From: Clitopilus passeckerianus
Lineage: Eukaryota; Basidiomycota; Agaricomycetes; Agaricales; Entolomataceae
NCBI GenBank assembly: GCA_944990035.1
Contig: CALYLX010000155.1
Span: 248,001-312,000 of the forward strand
Direction of reading: 5' to 3'
Length of the DNA: 64,000 bases
Positions 22,406 to 34,938 of this stretch are shown in pieces. The translations under genes were made by a program, and so were the position numbers. Numbering within the stretch: the first letter of the stretch is position 1; the number at the start of each line of letters is the position of its first letter. A model generated the notes under the pieces. That model did not search any database. It saw nothing but the letters and a program-made list of their open reading frames with translations, and had not been told where the DNA came from.

Positions 22406-25400
22406 ATGCCCTCAAAGCAGCCAGCAGTCCTTGTCAGTCTCGTCTGCGCGGTTGCTGCTCAGCAGCCAGTTTACCAACGTGACTCCGCTGCCACTTCAGC
22501 GGCAAACCTCTCCCCTGAATGGGCTGCTGCGTATACTAAGGTGACGTCAGATATTCCCCGGTGAATGAACTACGATTAACGTCGTCGACAGGCCCAAGCA
22601 GCGGTTGCAAAGTTGTCGTTGAACGATAAGGTCAACCTCGCCACTGGTGTTGGCTGGCAGAAGGGTAAGCTTGCTTCAAAATCTTTAAACTTACTTCTGA
22701 CTCACCGGGGCTCCTCAGGACCTTGCATTGGAAATACTCCCGCCATCCCTTCCATCGGCTTCCCCGGTCTCTGCTTGCAAGGTGAGTTCAATAGGCTAGA
22801 TATGGCGTTGAAAGATGCTAAATATTCCCCATAGATAGCCCCATAGGTGTCAGGCTTGTCGACAACAACTCTGCCTTCACAGCGTCAGCCCTATCCTTTT
22901 TTTCGTTTGAAACTGCGCTCAATGTTTCCCGACAGTCCAATCAATGTTGCTTCTACCTTCAACCGCACTCTCATGCAACAGAACGGTGCTGCCATGGGAG
23001 CTGAACACCGCGGAAAGGGTATCAACGTTCAGCTTGGACCAATGATGTAAGGAGAACATCATCGTCCCTGCGAACACAACCTGACATCCACTAGGAACAT
23101 CATGCGAGCACCCGCTTCCGGCCGTAATTGGGAAGGGTAAGATATATCCAATCGCCTCGATCTTCATGGCCTCATCGTTGAAAACAGCTTCGGTGGCGAT
23201 CCCTACCTATCAGGCGAAGCAGCATACAGTATCGTTATGGGTGTCCAATCTCAAGGTGTTCAAGGTCAGTCGTTCTGTTGTTGTATTGATCAGCAAAATA
23301 GCTTAGATGTTCCCTGTAGCGTGCGCAAAGCACTACATCAACAACGAACAAGAACACGCTCGCGGTTCGGGGTCGTCGAATGTGGATGACAGAACCGTAA
23401 GTCGACACAAGTCGATACAAACCACGACTTAACGCCACATCGCCGCTGACCATCTTCACCAGAACCACGAGATCTATTTAGCACCCGTATGCCTTTTCCA
23501 TTGGTGAACCCATACTTGTGGTCTGATGCCTGCTATCGCAGTTCCTTCGGAGTGTACAAGCTAATGTCGCCTCAGTCATGTGCAGTTATAGTAAGTTTAG
23601 TGCCGAGGTCGTTTTCTGAAAGCGTTTTGACAATTTCTAGATCAAAGTGAGGCTACAAGCGCTCGTAATTTGACCCACTGACATACGATGCATCATCAGT
23701 CAATGGCAGCTATGCTTGCGAGAACGACAAGATGCTCAACGGGGTCTTGAAGGGAGAATTTGGCTTCCCCGGTTGTAAGTGGTCGGATCACGCTTTAGTA
23801 CCTTCCAGAACTGAATATCTTCGATTTTAGACGTCATGTCCGGTCAGTATCTTTCTATTTGTGCACACCTTGATTGACTGAACCTGAAACATAGACTGGG
23901 CTGCAACTGTGAGTTCAGATGGATCGCAGGTTAACCTATATAGCTGATTACAGGTCTTCGTAGCACTCCACTTTATCTGTGAACAAGGGTCTCGACGTAT
24001 GTAAACATCCGCACCCCAATGATTCCTTCTCACGCTCCCATTTTGCAGATGACCATGCCTGGTACGCTCAGGTCAACAGTCACTTGTTTCTCAAGTGCTC
24101 AATTTCCATAGGCGACATCTCGTTCGGCTCAGGTACTACGTACTTCGGCCAGAACTTGGTCAACGCCGTCAACCAAGGTCAGGTTTCCCAAGCACGAATC
24201 ACGGTACGCATTTTTGCCCCTAGGTCCCCCTTCGTTGTTGTTCTGAACAGCCCCCGTAGGATCTGGCCACCCGTATTCTTGCCGCTTGGTACCTTGTTAA
24301 GCAAGACTCTGGATACCCGGCAGTCAACTTTAACTCGTGGAATCTCAATGGCCCCGGCAACAGCCATGCTAACGTACAAGGTGACCACAAAAAGTAGGTT
24401 TGGTGCACCACATTATGATGCCGGGCACAAACTAATGACCTTGATATCCTAGCTTGATTCGCACCATTGGAGCAGCCTCAACAGTCCTGTTGAAGAACAC
24501 TAAGAACGCCCTGCCGATCAAGTCACCCAGGACGATTGCTGTTGTTGGTAATGCGGGTGGTCCTGGTTCGAGGGGACCAAACGGGTGCGTATATCTCTCG
24601 GAAGGAGATATGGCGACCGTGGTGGAGACGATGGCGTCCTTGGGATGGGTAAGTAATATTCTCAACCATTGATTTGCTGTTCCTCCGTTGATCCTTCGGC
24701 TTAGGGTGGGGCAGCGGGACCGCCCAATACCCATACCTGGTCGATGTGCGTACGATTCATGTTTGGGTTTACCAAAACTACGCTCACAATTCCCGCCTTG
24801 GCAGCCTCTCTCTGCTATCAAAGCCAAGGCAACCGGAGCAACTGTCACCTCGTCCTTGAGTGACTCGGACCCCAACGCTGCCGCTAATGCTGCTTCCGGG
24901 AAGGATGTTGCCTTCGTATTCGTAACAGGTCACTACTATCGCTCTCTAGTATATTCCATCAGGATACTCACCCAGCTCGTAGCGGACTCCGGCGAGGAAT
25001 ATATCACAGTTGAGGGCAATGCCGGCGATAAAAATAACCTTAATTTGTGGCACGGAGGAGTAAGCGTCGGGTCGACAGGCCAGAACCTAGGCTCATTCGT
25101 CCCTTTGTAGGATGCTCTAATTGCTAGGGTTGCTGGTGCCAACGCAAATACAGTCGTTGTCGTCCAGAGTGTTAGGCCAGTCATCACGGAAGCATGGGTC
25201 AACCATCCCAATGGTCCGTCCACTGTATTAGTATCCTTGGGCTGTCACTTACATTATCTTACAGTGACTGCAATCGTCTGGAGTGGCCTTGGTGGACAGG
25301 AAGCAGGGAACTCACTCGTTGATGTTCTTTGGGGCGTATACAATCCAAGGTAAGTGGTGCATGAATCATTTATCACCTCCCTTCTGATTCATTTCTAGTG

Positions 25401-26068
25401 GTCGTCTTCCTTATACGATCGGCAAGAACACCAACGATTACTCCGCCCAGGTCAATTACGGCGGTGGAAATCTACAAGTCAACTACAACGAGGGCATCTT
25501 TGTAGATTACCGCCACTTTGACAAGAGTACCATTGCACCGAGGTTCGAATTCGGCTTTGGACTGTCATACACTACTTTCAACTACTCTGGATTGACCATC
25601 ACCGGCTCGACCCCTTCGGGTACCGCTCCCACAGCCTCTGCTCTGGATTCTTGGTGAGTTGAACCCGTCGCTTTAGAGGAATGGCGTATCTAACCCCAAC
25701 ACGAATTAGGTTGCACCAGAAGGTTATCACGGTTTCTTTCACCGTCACAAATACGGGCTCGGTAGCAGGCCATGAGGTGGGTTCACTTGGCATGTTTGCT
25801 GAATCCGCGCTCATTATTTTGCTAGATTCCTCAACTATACACCTCGCCTCCTGCGTCGACCAACTCTGCGCCGAAGAACCTCAAAGGATTCGATAGTGTC
25901 TACCTTCCACCTGGTCAAAGCAAGGCGGTGATCTTGCAGCTGTCTCGTTACGACCTTTCGCAATGGAATGTTGGCAATCAACGCTTCACAATCCCTGGGG
26001 GAACCACAGGAGTGTCTATTGGAGCTAGCAGCAGGGACATTCGCCTGACGGGTTCCATCAACATCTAG
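22406..26068 (+). CDS. Secreted GH3 beta-glucosidase with C-terminal fibronectin-type domain
   Basis: About 20 short exons from the ATG at 22406 to TAG at 26066. An N-terminal signal peptide (VLVSLVCAVAAQQ) indicates secretion. The N-terminal GH3 barrel has GPCIGNTPAIP, the KH-type motif ACAKHYINNEQEH, and the nucleophile motif VMSDWAATHSTLS. The second domain has STVLLKNTKNALPI and VYNPSGRLPYTIGK. The C-terminus holds GFGLSYTTFNYSGL, then a fibronectin-III-like domain (VSFTVTNTGSVAGHE to PQLYTSPPAS). The enzyme hydrolyses terminal beta-glucosides such as cellobiose outside the cell. Four consecutive exons at the active site are tiny: 23831-23842 (12 nt), 23895-23908 (14 nt), 23964-23996 (33 nt) and 24049-24061 (13 nt). 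The intron between the first two splits the nucleophile Asp codon. A decayed paralog is at 48.6-52.3 kb. Confidence 0.92.
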
Positions 26069-26695
26069 TTCCAAGGCAGGACTTAGACTTAACTCTTTTA
26101 CAAATTATGTATTCGTATGTAAACCAATCTACAGATTAGTTGCCCCTTGAAAGACATGGAAAGTGAGAAAAGAGGGTAGCATACATTCCAAGTCACCCAT
26201 CAATTTGTTGTACGAACGGGTCCAAATTATACCGGCTACCGTTTCTTTCCTCCTTTGATCGCGAACTCGTTGACTTTCTTACACTTAGCACTTATCACTG
26301 GCACTTGCATCGAGGCTTCGATAATGGGATCACGAAGAGTTGCCCGCAACTTGAAGGACGCTTTCCGAACAGAAACCTAGACACCGTTGACCGACCATTG
26401 GCCACACCAGCCACTGGCACCTCGACATTACCATGCAACTCTGCGACCGACTTTCACAGATGGCAAATAAATTCAATCATACTATCTATTGTAAAGGAAC
26501 GAGTCCCAGCCTCCCAGTAAAGCAGTTGATGCGGTGCTAGCCCACATGTGTTGAAGATTTCGAACAAGCGCTGGCGGCTTCAGCTTCAACTCTGCCAACG
26601 ACGGACGTTCCTTCCCTTTACGACCCGCCAATATAGCTCTCATCATGGCTGCGGCGTAAGCCCAGGAGAACTGCTCCTTTGTAATCCATGGATCT

Positions 26696-28480
26696 ATGAC
26701 GAATACGGTGATCGCCACAACCTATGTCTACACCTCTGGCTCTGCCGCGAATCCTCATTTGCCCCTAGGACCCGAGAGTCAGAACCATGACGTGATCGTG
26801 CGGGTTTCTAACGGTCCGTTAACCGTTCAGAACCAAGCCTACAATCTCCAGAAGGCTGGCCAAGATCTTGCGAGAACCCTTAGTCATGTCGCAGGCGCCC
26901 CAAGCTCTTCCTCAAGATTGCTGACACAGTCTCTGAGTTCTTGGGCACCACTATACCAGTCCTATTCGAAATTTGCGTACGATACTACGAACAGCCCGGC
27001 TTAGAAGTGCAGATGGAACCATTGGTCACGATAATGCGCCGCTACCGTTCCATTTTAAGCCAAGTCTCCTTGAAACTCAGCGCTTATCGAGAAGCTTTCC
27101 CTCGTGTAGCCAACGCCAAACGGCGGAAGGTTTTAAACATCGTATGGAACCATGTCTGATGGGCGACGTTGGCCCGGGGTCAAATGAAAAGGGTTTATAA
27201 AGATTTTACGACGTGCCATGAGAGAATGCGGGACCAACTGTACGTCTTTCAAGTTGTCTAAAGCCAAGGTTTTGAGTGTAAGTCAAACTCTCAATGTTAA
27301 CTATAGATTCAAACTCATCGCCACATGTTCTGGTATAGGAGACCTCCAACGGCGTATCATCTCTCACCACATTGAAATACAAGATTTCTTCGGGAAGCAG
27401 TTTGTCCTTCCGATGGACTTGTGCCGTAACTATCAGGTATGCCTTATCCTGTAAAGCAAAACCATATGCTTACAGATGGAATGAATAGAGATTCAATGCA
27501 GCTTTAGGACTTCAGTTTGCCGACGGGCCTGCTATTAATATCATAAAACTCCAGCAATACACGGTTCTTCGCTCCAACGGACGTCAGATCCACCAATGCG
27601 AATGGGAGGCAGCAATAAACGATACGAAATCGCTTCAGCTCGGCGTTGTCATTGCGAAGCAAGCCAAATCAGACCGATCTCAGAGGGCGCCTGCCGAGGA
27701 TGCTGATTGTCCACGTTGCCATTACACCAACGCCACCATTTCGTCTACGGATGGGTGGGTAGATTGGTGAATAAGCTTTAAATTTTACAAATCCGAATGC
27801 TCATCCTCGCGAACAGTTATCGTTGCGATGCTCGGTACAACGTTCATGCTGGGTTTTGGGATCCGGAAAATGAACCGGATGCAAACTTTACTGATAGAGG
27901 GTGAGCTAACGAAAACCAATCCCTGATATACTTTGGCCTCATGTTATATAGGTGCGATTTGCTTGCAACCAGCCAGCAACCATTCGAGATATACTCTATT
28001 CAAGCCATTCCTTCACCTGAGCAGGTCTTGGGGCAACTAGGCAACGGGCAACACTCTGGCATATCAACCCAGGCCACGGGGCCAAGTGGTATCGTTCAGC
28101 AGAGCCCTTCGAACGTACATACCCCCCTACACAGTTCTCGTAACCTTTCGCAAGAAGGCGAGGTTCTGAGTCCGCCAAGAGAGACGTCACCTCCGGCGAA
28201 ACCTCTCAACTCACGGATGCCTCAATCTCAGGCCGCACGATCACCTCCATCCTCTCGGCCCCCACCAAGTGGTCCTCATGCACTGCGTATGAGTGGTGGC
28301 AATTACCAGTTATCTCCCTACAGCGGAGATCGCAGCGGTCCGTCATTCTCACAACGCCCACGTATGCCTCCTCCCCCACGTTCATTCCAAGACCGCGATG
28401 ACGATAAGGATCGTCGGCATCATTCAATTCCTCCTCGAGGCCAATGGATTCCACGTTTTGGTGCGCGATCAAAAATATAG
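26696..28480 (+). pseudogene. Ubiquitin-like domain family gene, copy 1 (damaged)
   Basis: Same exon plan as the intact members at 30423-31996 and 55709-57101. Exon 1 runs 26696-27239; exon 2 (27307-27436) is 130 nt, identical in length to its counterpart in the minus-strand copy; exon 3 runs 27489-27766. The N-terminal half is helical. The second half is a ubiquitin-like fold (IQDFFGKQFVLPMDLCRNY, ending WEAAINDTKSLQLGVVIA), then CPRCHYTNATISSTDGWVDW and YRCDARYNV, a likely zinc ribbon. A Pro/Ser-rich tail ends at 28480. Damage: exon 1 is one base short, explained by loss of a C in GCCCCAAG near 26903, and an in-frame TGA (27157-27159) replaces the residue before a conserved Trp, probably CGA to TGA. 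The frameshift could be a sequencing error; the stop is harder to dismiss. Confidence 0.6.
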
Positions 28481-29730
28481 AATGCGGGCCGAACTCGTAT
28501 GTAATCCAATTACAGACTCCGTATTTATGTCCGACAGCTGTACATCGTACATCATCCACACAGCACTCAAACCTTAAAGTCTCAAAGAACAGTCATGCTC
28601 ATGCTCAAGAATCAGCCAGCTCCCTTGAATACGATTCTCGATCAAGTACAGTCTTCTATTTTGGAATATTTTCTCCAGGATCGACTTTTACTTCTGCCCA
28701 ATGTCGACTTCTAGTCTCCGCACCAAGTTCTGCACAATCCCTGTCCCTTGTTCTTCAGGATTCTTCAAAACCAAGCTTTTGTGTCTCTAATAATTATTAC
28801 TGAGTGTAAATTTGTGTACTTGTGTTTCAATGCATGCATTAGATTCGAACGGTAGCGGGCAATGCCGTGCGCAGCGCGGCCTTTAGTATTCCCAAGCCTA
28901 CTCCTGCCTCGAACTCTACCATGGCGAGCTGATCATTGAAATATTGACATGTCATCATGGTTGTCTAACGCTTCCACGTGATTGTTCCGAAAGGGGAATG
29001 GTGGCGCAGGTGCAGTACCCGAGCACGCTGGACATAATAATGCATTCAATCAGAGGGCATATTGTCCAAGCAGTGGGAGAGCCCATATGGGGTGACAACA
29101 TCTCTCAAGGACTTCAGACAGTCCAGAAGCGGGCTCAGGGAACTGGTGTATGGAACACCATCTCAGAACCTGAGTCTGGGAAGGGTACTGGGAAGCAAAG
29201 GCTACAATTTTAGGATATCGGAGTAAAACACAAGGCCTCAAAGCTGTTGAAACATCCTTCACAGGCGTGGCCGGACTGGAGTGATGGATGGGATATGAAT
29301 GCATAGCATTTTCTGTTCAGATTGAACGTATCACGAGTTCAAACAATATTCCTTTGTGTAGGATAAACAAATCTAAAGGAATTGTAACCACAGTGCCTAT
29401 CTTATCTTCCTCTACTTCCGCGGGGCATTGTCTCCGATACTACCCTACATGTATGCATGAGGCATGCGGATAGTAGTAGATTCTTCTCAACACAAAGACA
29501 CGAATTATTCATTTGCGACACTGCATCTGTTCTACTCAATGTTAAGAATATGTTATAGGTAGTGAAACACGCCAAATAAATGAGGACGACGCGTCCGCGT
29601 CGCGTCATATGTTGAGCTGTGAGCTCGGTATGGCACCCCTGCAAAATGCCGGGTCGCGCGGTTTCTCCTTTCACCTATTTCGCCAATGGTTTGAAATGTG
29701 CCTAAATGTGTCACAAAGTGGAGGAACACA
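28481..29730. other. No gene recognised
   Basis: Short frames only on both strands, without similarity to anything else in the window. Confidence 0.35.
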
Positions 29731-30123
29731 ATGAACATTCGGGATGCTGCCTTTGAAGAAAGTCTAAAGGAGACTTTGGAAGCAACCACCGCTGAGGCTG
29801 CTGCCCATAATATTACCGGCGGAGAGTCAACCGACCTGCAACCAGGCATCGTCCCACCTCCTCGTCCAGATCCTACGCATGTGCAAGAGCCACCGCCTCC
29901 TTGAAACAACAACACAGGGGGACTTAGTGACGACGCGCAACAGACAACGCCCAGAAGGCAGGTTGGCTTCTCGCCGCCTCAGCAGATATCTCAACCGGTC
30001 GTACTTCCTGTCCAGCCAAAGTGACTTCCTCCCAATGCTAGGGCAGCCACCTGCCCGTCGGCTCCACCGATCAAGAAGGAACCGGCTGTGACCCCAGTCC
30101 ACCAAACATCGCCTACCCCCTAG
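29731..30123 (+). pseudogene. Possible decayed Pro/Gln-rich reading frame
   Basis: One frame reads from an ATG at 29731 (MNIRDAAFEESLKETLEA) through a Pro-rich, low-complexity stretch for about 130 codons but is interrupted by three stops (TGA, TGA, TAG). Contents include PPPRPDPTHVQEPPPP and APPIKKEPAVTPV. Compositional continuity across the stops suggests a dead disordered-region exon, but chance cannot be excluded and the family is unknown. Confidence 0.25.
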
Positions 30124-30422
30124 GCCCCAACAGTGATAACGCCGGTTCTTACTACAAATGCCACTACTATTTCTTCTCTGCAATATAACCGATCAGTTCT
30201 CCAAAGGCAAGACCGGGAGCTACACGCGCAGCAGCCGGGGTACATGATTTTTGCGTGCAAAGAGCGTGCATGCCCGCATGCCTGCACGCTGGCGACATCG
30301 TCGCTCAGCGGCTGCACTGCCATGTTCCTCACGTGGGCGATATGTACTGAAGGCACTGGTATCGGGCGCCTCCCACTTTCCTTAAGAGCCTTCGCCTGCT
30401 ACGTGGCAATTTGAGCACCGTC

Positions 30423-31996
30423 ATGTCATTTCCCAACGTGTTTGGATGCACCATCTTCGGCGGTACCTTCACCTACGTGAACGGCAATGCCAACAGCTAT
30501 GATATACCAGGTTTGTACAAGCACCAAGAATCTTGATTTCAACCGGCGCTTATAGTCTGTAGGCCCCGGGGGGTCTCTTCGCTTCGAAATTCCAGGTTCT
30601 AGGCAAGAATCACCCGCCTCTAATATCGTCGTCGAATCACGGCGGCTGCTTGAAAGAGCAAAGAAACAAATCGGTGCCCTCGCCCGTGGGCCATCCTCAG
30701 GCTCCGGTCAAGCGCATCAAGGCCTTGCAGATGACTTGACACAATTATGCGAAGATACAATTCCATGCATCCTAAATCTCTTCGAGGAAAGCAGCTCCAG
30801 TGTGAGCTATCGCCCCATAGAAGAAACTCTCTCTATCGAATTGGACCGATGTCACGCGGTCCTTGACAAAATTGATCAGAAATTGGAGTCTTATAATGCG
30901 AATAAGGATACGCGCCCCCGACCAGTAAAGAGGCGCTTGGCTCTTGTCACTCTTGCGAAGCGTATCTGGGCCTTGTTATTCGGAGATGGTCGTCTTTCTA
31001 GAATAAGATCAGATCTCGCAAAGGCTCGGGAGAAGGTCCATACTGCAATGTACGTCCGTTCGTTAGCTGGTGAAGAGGTTTGAGTACTTACCACTAGCAG
31101 TGTCAAAAGCCTTGCCGTTCGTCACGGGACCCAAGATCCTCTCCGTCGGATACCCCAATTCCACGTCGAGATCTATGATTTCTTTGGAGCACAGTGGTAT
31201 GTGCGTGTGAATATGTGTTTAAACAGACAGGTGCGGCCTTACTCACATATTCCCCATGTATCATACTGACTTCGAATTGAAGGTATTTAACGAGATACTG
31301 CGGCTCAGATTTTCTGGTGGCGAGGCGGAGGATATTGTCAAGGCTGGACAATTCGTAATCTGCGGGCACCAAAGCCAGAAGAGAGTCAGGACCCAGGAAT
31401 GGGTGCATGTCGTACAAGCCAGGCAGAGCCTTCGTCTATGTGCGGCTGCCTATACCGAATCTGTCCAGGAGATGGACCTTTCGCGGGTAACATGTAATCG
31501 CTGCGGCTACGACAACACTACTGTCCGTAATGGGTCATCAGATTGGGTAGACTGGTTTGTTCCCATTCCCACCAATAAGACTGGTCATTTCGTTGTTCTG
31601 ACATATGTTCATAGCCTGAACTGCGATAGTCAGATATGCGTATCCCCCGAGACCGATCTATCGGGGCCCGAATCTGACTCAACGGAGTCTCAACGGCATA
31701 CAGGCAATAGTTTTAAGTTCTACTTCGTCATGAAAAGGCGAGTACCTCGGCTACATCCATATATCTGGTGTGCCGGATTGGAGCCGCGTGAGCAAGTGGT
31801 GGGGTCGGTGACCAGTTCACGGTCGATTACAGTAAGGGATTATCTATTCAGAGCATGGATGCTCGGCGCATTGTTTACAGCTAACTCGTCTACAAGGGCA
31901 CATCCAGAAGATATGTGTGCAGTATTTGCGGAGCGGATTTCACGAGGAGGAAGAACTTGGCTAGTGAGCTGCAATTCGACCTTGTTCTCCCAATAA
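30423..31996 (+). CDS. Ubiquitin-like domain family protein, copy 2
   Basis: Five exons (30423-30510, 30563-31049, 31098-31230, 31283-31554, 31615-31996) total 1362 nt, 453 residues, with consistent phases. N-terminal half: helical (RLLERAKKQIGALARG, ADDLTQLCEDTIPCILNLFE, basic PVKRRLALVTLAKRIW). It resembles the helical N-terminal modules found ahead of ubiquitin-like domains in fungal STAND-type and related proteins. Second half: a ubiquitin-like segment, VEIYDFFGAQ..., VFNEILRLRFSGGEA. Then CNRCGYDNTTVRNGSSDWVDW, a zinc-ribbon-like segment. Exon 4 is 272 nt, the same as the equivalent exon in the minus-strand copy. A TGA at 31081 falls inside the 48-bp intron GTACGT...ACTAG and is not a nonsense mutation. 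The last exon is weakly conserved and may be mis-modelled. Function unknown. Confidence 0.6.
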
Positions 31997-32179
31997 ATGA
32001 CTGAGCACTTGTATTGAGGTCACGTCATTTTACACCTCCGTATCCGGCCTTTCAAATGCCCAGTGTGCAGCAAGGCCTTTACGACCTACCACACTTGCCA
32101 ACGGCATACGAGTACAAAGCACGGGTCTGACCAGGCTCCATTATTCGCCAATGACGCCCCTACTCTCCGGGAGGTATGA
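31903..32179 (+). CDS. Tandem C2H2 zinc-finger pair, partial model
   Basis: In a frame different from the preceding gene, YVCSICGADFTRRKNLA is followed by a GTGAGC...TTGAG intron (about 31963-32020). Splicing gives a first C2H2 finger (C-X2-C-X12-H-X3-H). A linker with RIRPFKC leads to a second finger, CPVCSKAFTTYHTCQRHTSTKH, and the frame stops at 32177. Perfect spacing across the splice makes chance unlikely. The 5' exon is not identified. It may be a separate small gene or an alternative C-terminus of the upstream gene, which it overlaps by about 90 bp. Two tandem fingers with a TGEKP-like linker usually bind DNA. Confidence 0.5.
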
Positions 32180-32792
32180 CACAAAGTTTGCATCAATGTA
32201 CATCAGAGACTCAAAACGTTCATATAGCCAATATTCTATCTTGGGGAACGAGCCTGAATTGAGGAGTACCCGTACAGCGCTTGAAATGGTCTGAGATTGC
32301 AATTCTACTCCAACTCGATTCAATAGCATTCTGGTCCGGCGTGTATATACCTGAAATCATTTTTGTGTTAAATTCATTTTCGCCTCCGAGCTTATTTATG
32401 TTCAAAACCTGCGCCGAGATACATTCAAGGATTTATTATCGCGAGCTGGAAGCAGGGCAACTAAATTTAGCCATGCCGATGACATCATTGTTCTTTCCCA
32501 TCTCTGGTCTTCCCTGACAGTGACAACTTCTTAACAGCCACTGGCACGTCGACGCGTCGATACTGCGCCTGCCATCTGTTGTGATGTTTCACAGAAGATT
32601 CCTTTGGAGGTCCCCCCGGGTGCAAACCCTTTCTGCATCGAACGCTGAGAACACCCAAAATGCGATCATGAGGCTCGCGTGACCACATGGAGCGTCATCG
32701 ATAGTGGAGGAAGCGGCCCAGAAGGAGTGATCAAAATCCCTCACTTAATCCACATCTACCTCACCCATCTCCCCCGAACATACGACAGAAAA
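32180..32792. other. Intergenic, upstream of GAL1
   Basis: No gene recognised; contains the presumed GAL1 promoter. No clear TATA box or regulator site could be assigned. Confidence 0.35.
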
Positions 32793-34938
32793 ATGGCAGC
32801 AGAAGCCCCCATACCGATCTACACCAACCTCACAGACCTCTACGCCAGCCTCGGCACCTCCCTCAACCACGCAGTCCGCTGGGACAACCTCGTGCAAGAA
32901 TTCGAGAAACGATTCGGTCGAAAGCCCACTTACATCGCTCGTGCACCCGGGAGAGTGAACTTGATTGGAGAACATATCGATTATGCGTTGTTTGGAGTGT
33001 TGCCTGCTGCGATCGAGAGGGATATCTTGATTGCGATCTCACCACGAACACGAGGAGAAGGAATAGCTGAGGAGGAGGTACATCACGGACCTGGAGGTGT
33101 CGTTGCGGAGAATATGCACCCGAAGTATACGAGGCAGACGTTTGCGCCTTTGTCTCAGGCCCAAGGCTTACCTGGAGAAGAGCAAGTCCATGCAGAGGCG
33201 GTTCGTCAGTGGCAGTTGGATATCAATACGAAAGAGTTGAGGTGGGAGAGTTATGTCAAGGCTGGGTATTATGTGCGTTTTCTCTCTCTTCCTCTATTCG
33301 ATCCAGACTGATCTAATGTGACCTACGATAGGGTGTCCTCAACCACTACTTCACCCCCTCAACCTCCACCCTCCCCGTCCCAGTCGACCTCCTCGTAACA
33401 GGCTCCGTCCCCGCAGGCTCCGGCCTCTCCTCCTCAGCCGCAATGGTCGTAGCATCCACCCTCGCCTTCCTCGCCGCCAACTCCCTCCTCGACCCCGAAA
33501 CGCAACTCAAAGACGGAATGAACAAGGGCGAATTGACGAGGATCTCGATGCAGAATGAGAAACGCGTCGGTAAGTACATGATTTTCTACCCCATCGACGG
33601 CCCCCGACCAGGTTCATCCCTCTTAGGCGTCAACTCGGGTGGAATGGACCAAGCAGCAAGCATCATCGCCGGCCCCGGACAAGCCATCTACATCTCCTTC
33701 TTCCCTCGGCTACACGCCAACCCAGTCACACTCCCCACCGGTGCCGTATTCGTGTGCGCCAACTCCCTAGTAGTTGCGGATAAAGCAGTCGGAGCGAAGA
33801 GGGGGTATAATTTGAGAGTGGTGGAGACGCTGGTGGGTGCGAGGGTGTTGGCGAGACATTTGGATGTAAAGGTGGGGAAGGGGGAGAAGGTTACATTTAG
33901 GGAGGTGTTGGGGAGGTGGATCGGAGAAAAGGAAGGGAGTGAGGTGAGTATAGATGAATTGAAAAAAGGTTTGGAGAGGGTCGTGGGGGAACTTGATGTG
34001 CTGAAGAGGAAGGGAGCGAAGGAGGGAGAGGAGGTGGGTGTTACGATGGAGGAGATGATTGGGATGACGGGGATGGGGAGGGAGGAGTTTGAGCGTGTTT
34101 ATTTGAGTTGGGTTGAGGGTGCGTTCTTTTCCTTTCATCATCAGCCTGAATGCTGATGCCTTTGGACGCATATAGTTGAAGCAACCCACTTTCAACTCTA
34201 CAAACGCGCCAAACATGTCTTCACCGAAGCTCTGCGGGTCCTCCAATTCCGGGAGGCTTGTCTCGCTTCTCAATCCCAGTCGACGCTGGAGATCCTAGGT
34301 GGATTGATGAACGAATCTCAAGCATCGTGCAACGACTTCTTCGAGTGCTCGTGTGAGGAGTTGAACGAGTTGACGAGGGTGTGTAGGGAGAGCGGGGCGG
34401 TGGGGAGTCGATTGACTGGTGAGTGAGATCTAGATTAAGAAGTTCTCGAGCTTCTTGACGCCTATTCTGGCCTCTTTTCAACCACCCTTCTCTTCTTCTT
34501 TTTCCTTCTCGAGTTTCTTGATCTCCGATCCGGTGCCTGGGATCTGGCTGATCTCCCTTCCCTCTCCCTCCCTCCCTTCTCCTCCATCAACCCTACTAAC
34601 CACCTTCCCCCCTCTCTCTCACAGGAGCAGGCTGGGGTGGCTGCACTGTCTCCCTCGTCCCCGAACCTCAAGTCGACGAGTTCATCAAGAAGGTGGCTGC
34701 TGCGTATGGACCATACAGGGGATTAGAGGGCGAGAGGCTGAGTGAGGTTATTTTTGCGACGAAGCCTAGTAGTGGCGCTTGTGGTGAGTCTTGGTTTCTA
34801 CGATCATGTGTAGGATAGGTGGGACTCGGAGGGATTCACCTTCCTTCCTGAGATTGCTCTTCGAGTTGGAATTGTGCCTTGTGGCAGATTGCTGATTGGT
34901 TTCCGTTCTTTTTGCGTTTAGTTTACAAGGTCACATAG
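32793..34938 (+). CDS. GAL1: Galactokinase
   Basis: Six exons (32793-33272, 33332-33569, 33627-34118, 34176-34418, 34625-34783, 34922-34938) total 1629 nt, 542 residues, close to the yeast enzyme. All three GHMP motifs are present: the galactokinase signature GRVNLIGEHIDYALFG, the ATP loop PAGSGLSSSAAM, and GAGWGGCTVSLVP near the C-terminus. The catalytic Asp lies in VNSGGMDQAAS. The enzyme phosphorylates galactose to galactose-1-phosphate in the cytosol, the first step of the Leloir pathway. No other GAL genes are in the window. Intron 4 is unusually long for this genome (206 bp) and strongly CT-rich; intron 5 is 138 bp, and the final exon is only 17 nt and encodes VYKVT. The coding sequence is intact. 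Confidence 0.97.

Noticed and set aside
31081..31083. In-frame TGA in ubiquitin-like copy 2, taken at first as a nonsense mutation
   Set aside because: It lies inside a 48-bp intron with donor GTACGT and acceptor ACTAG, whose position is shared with the two paralogs; exon phases add up correctly.
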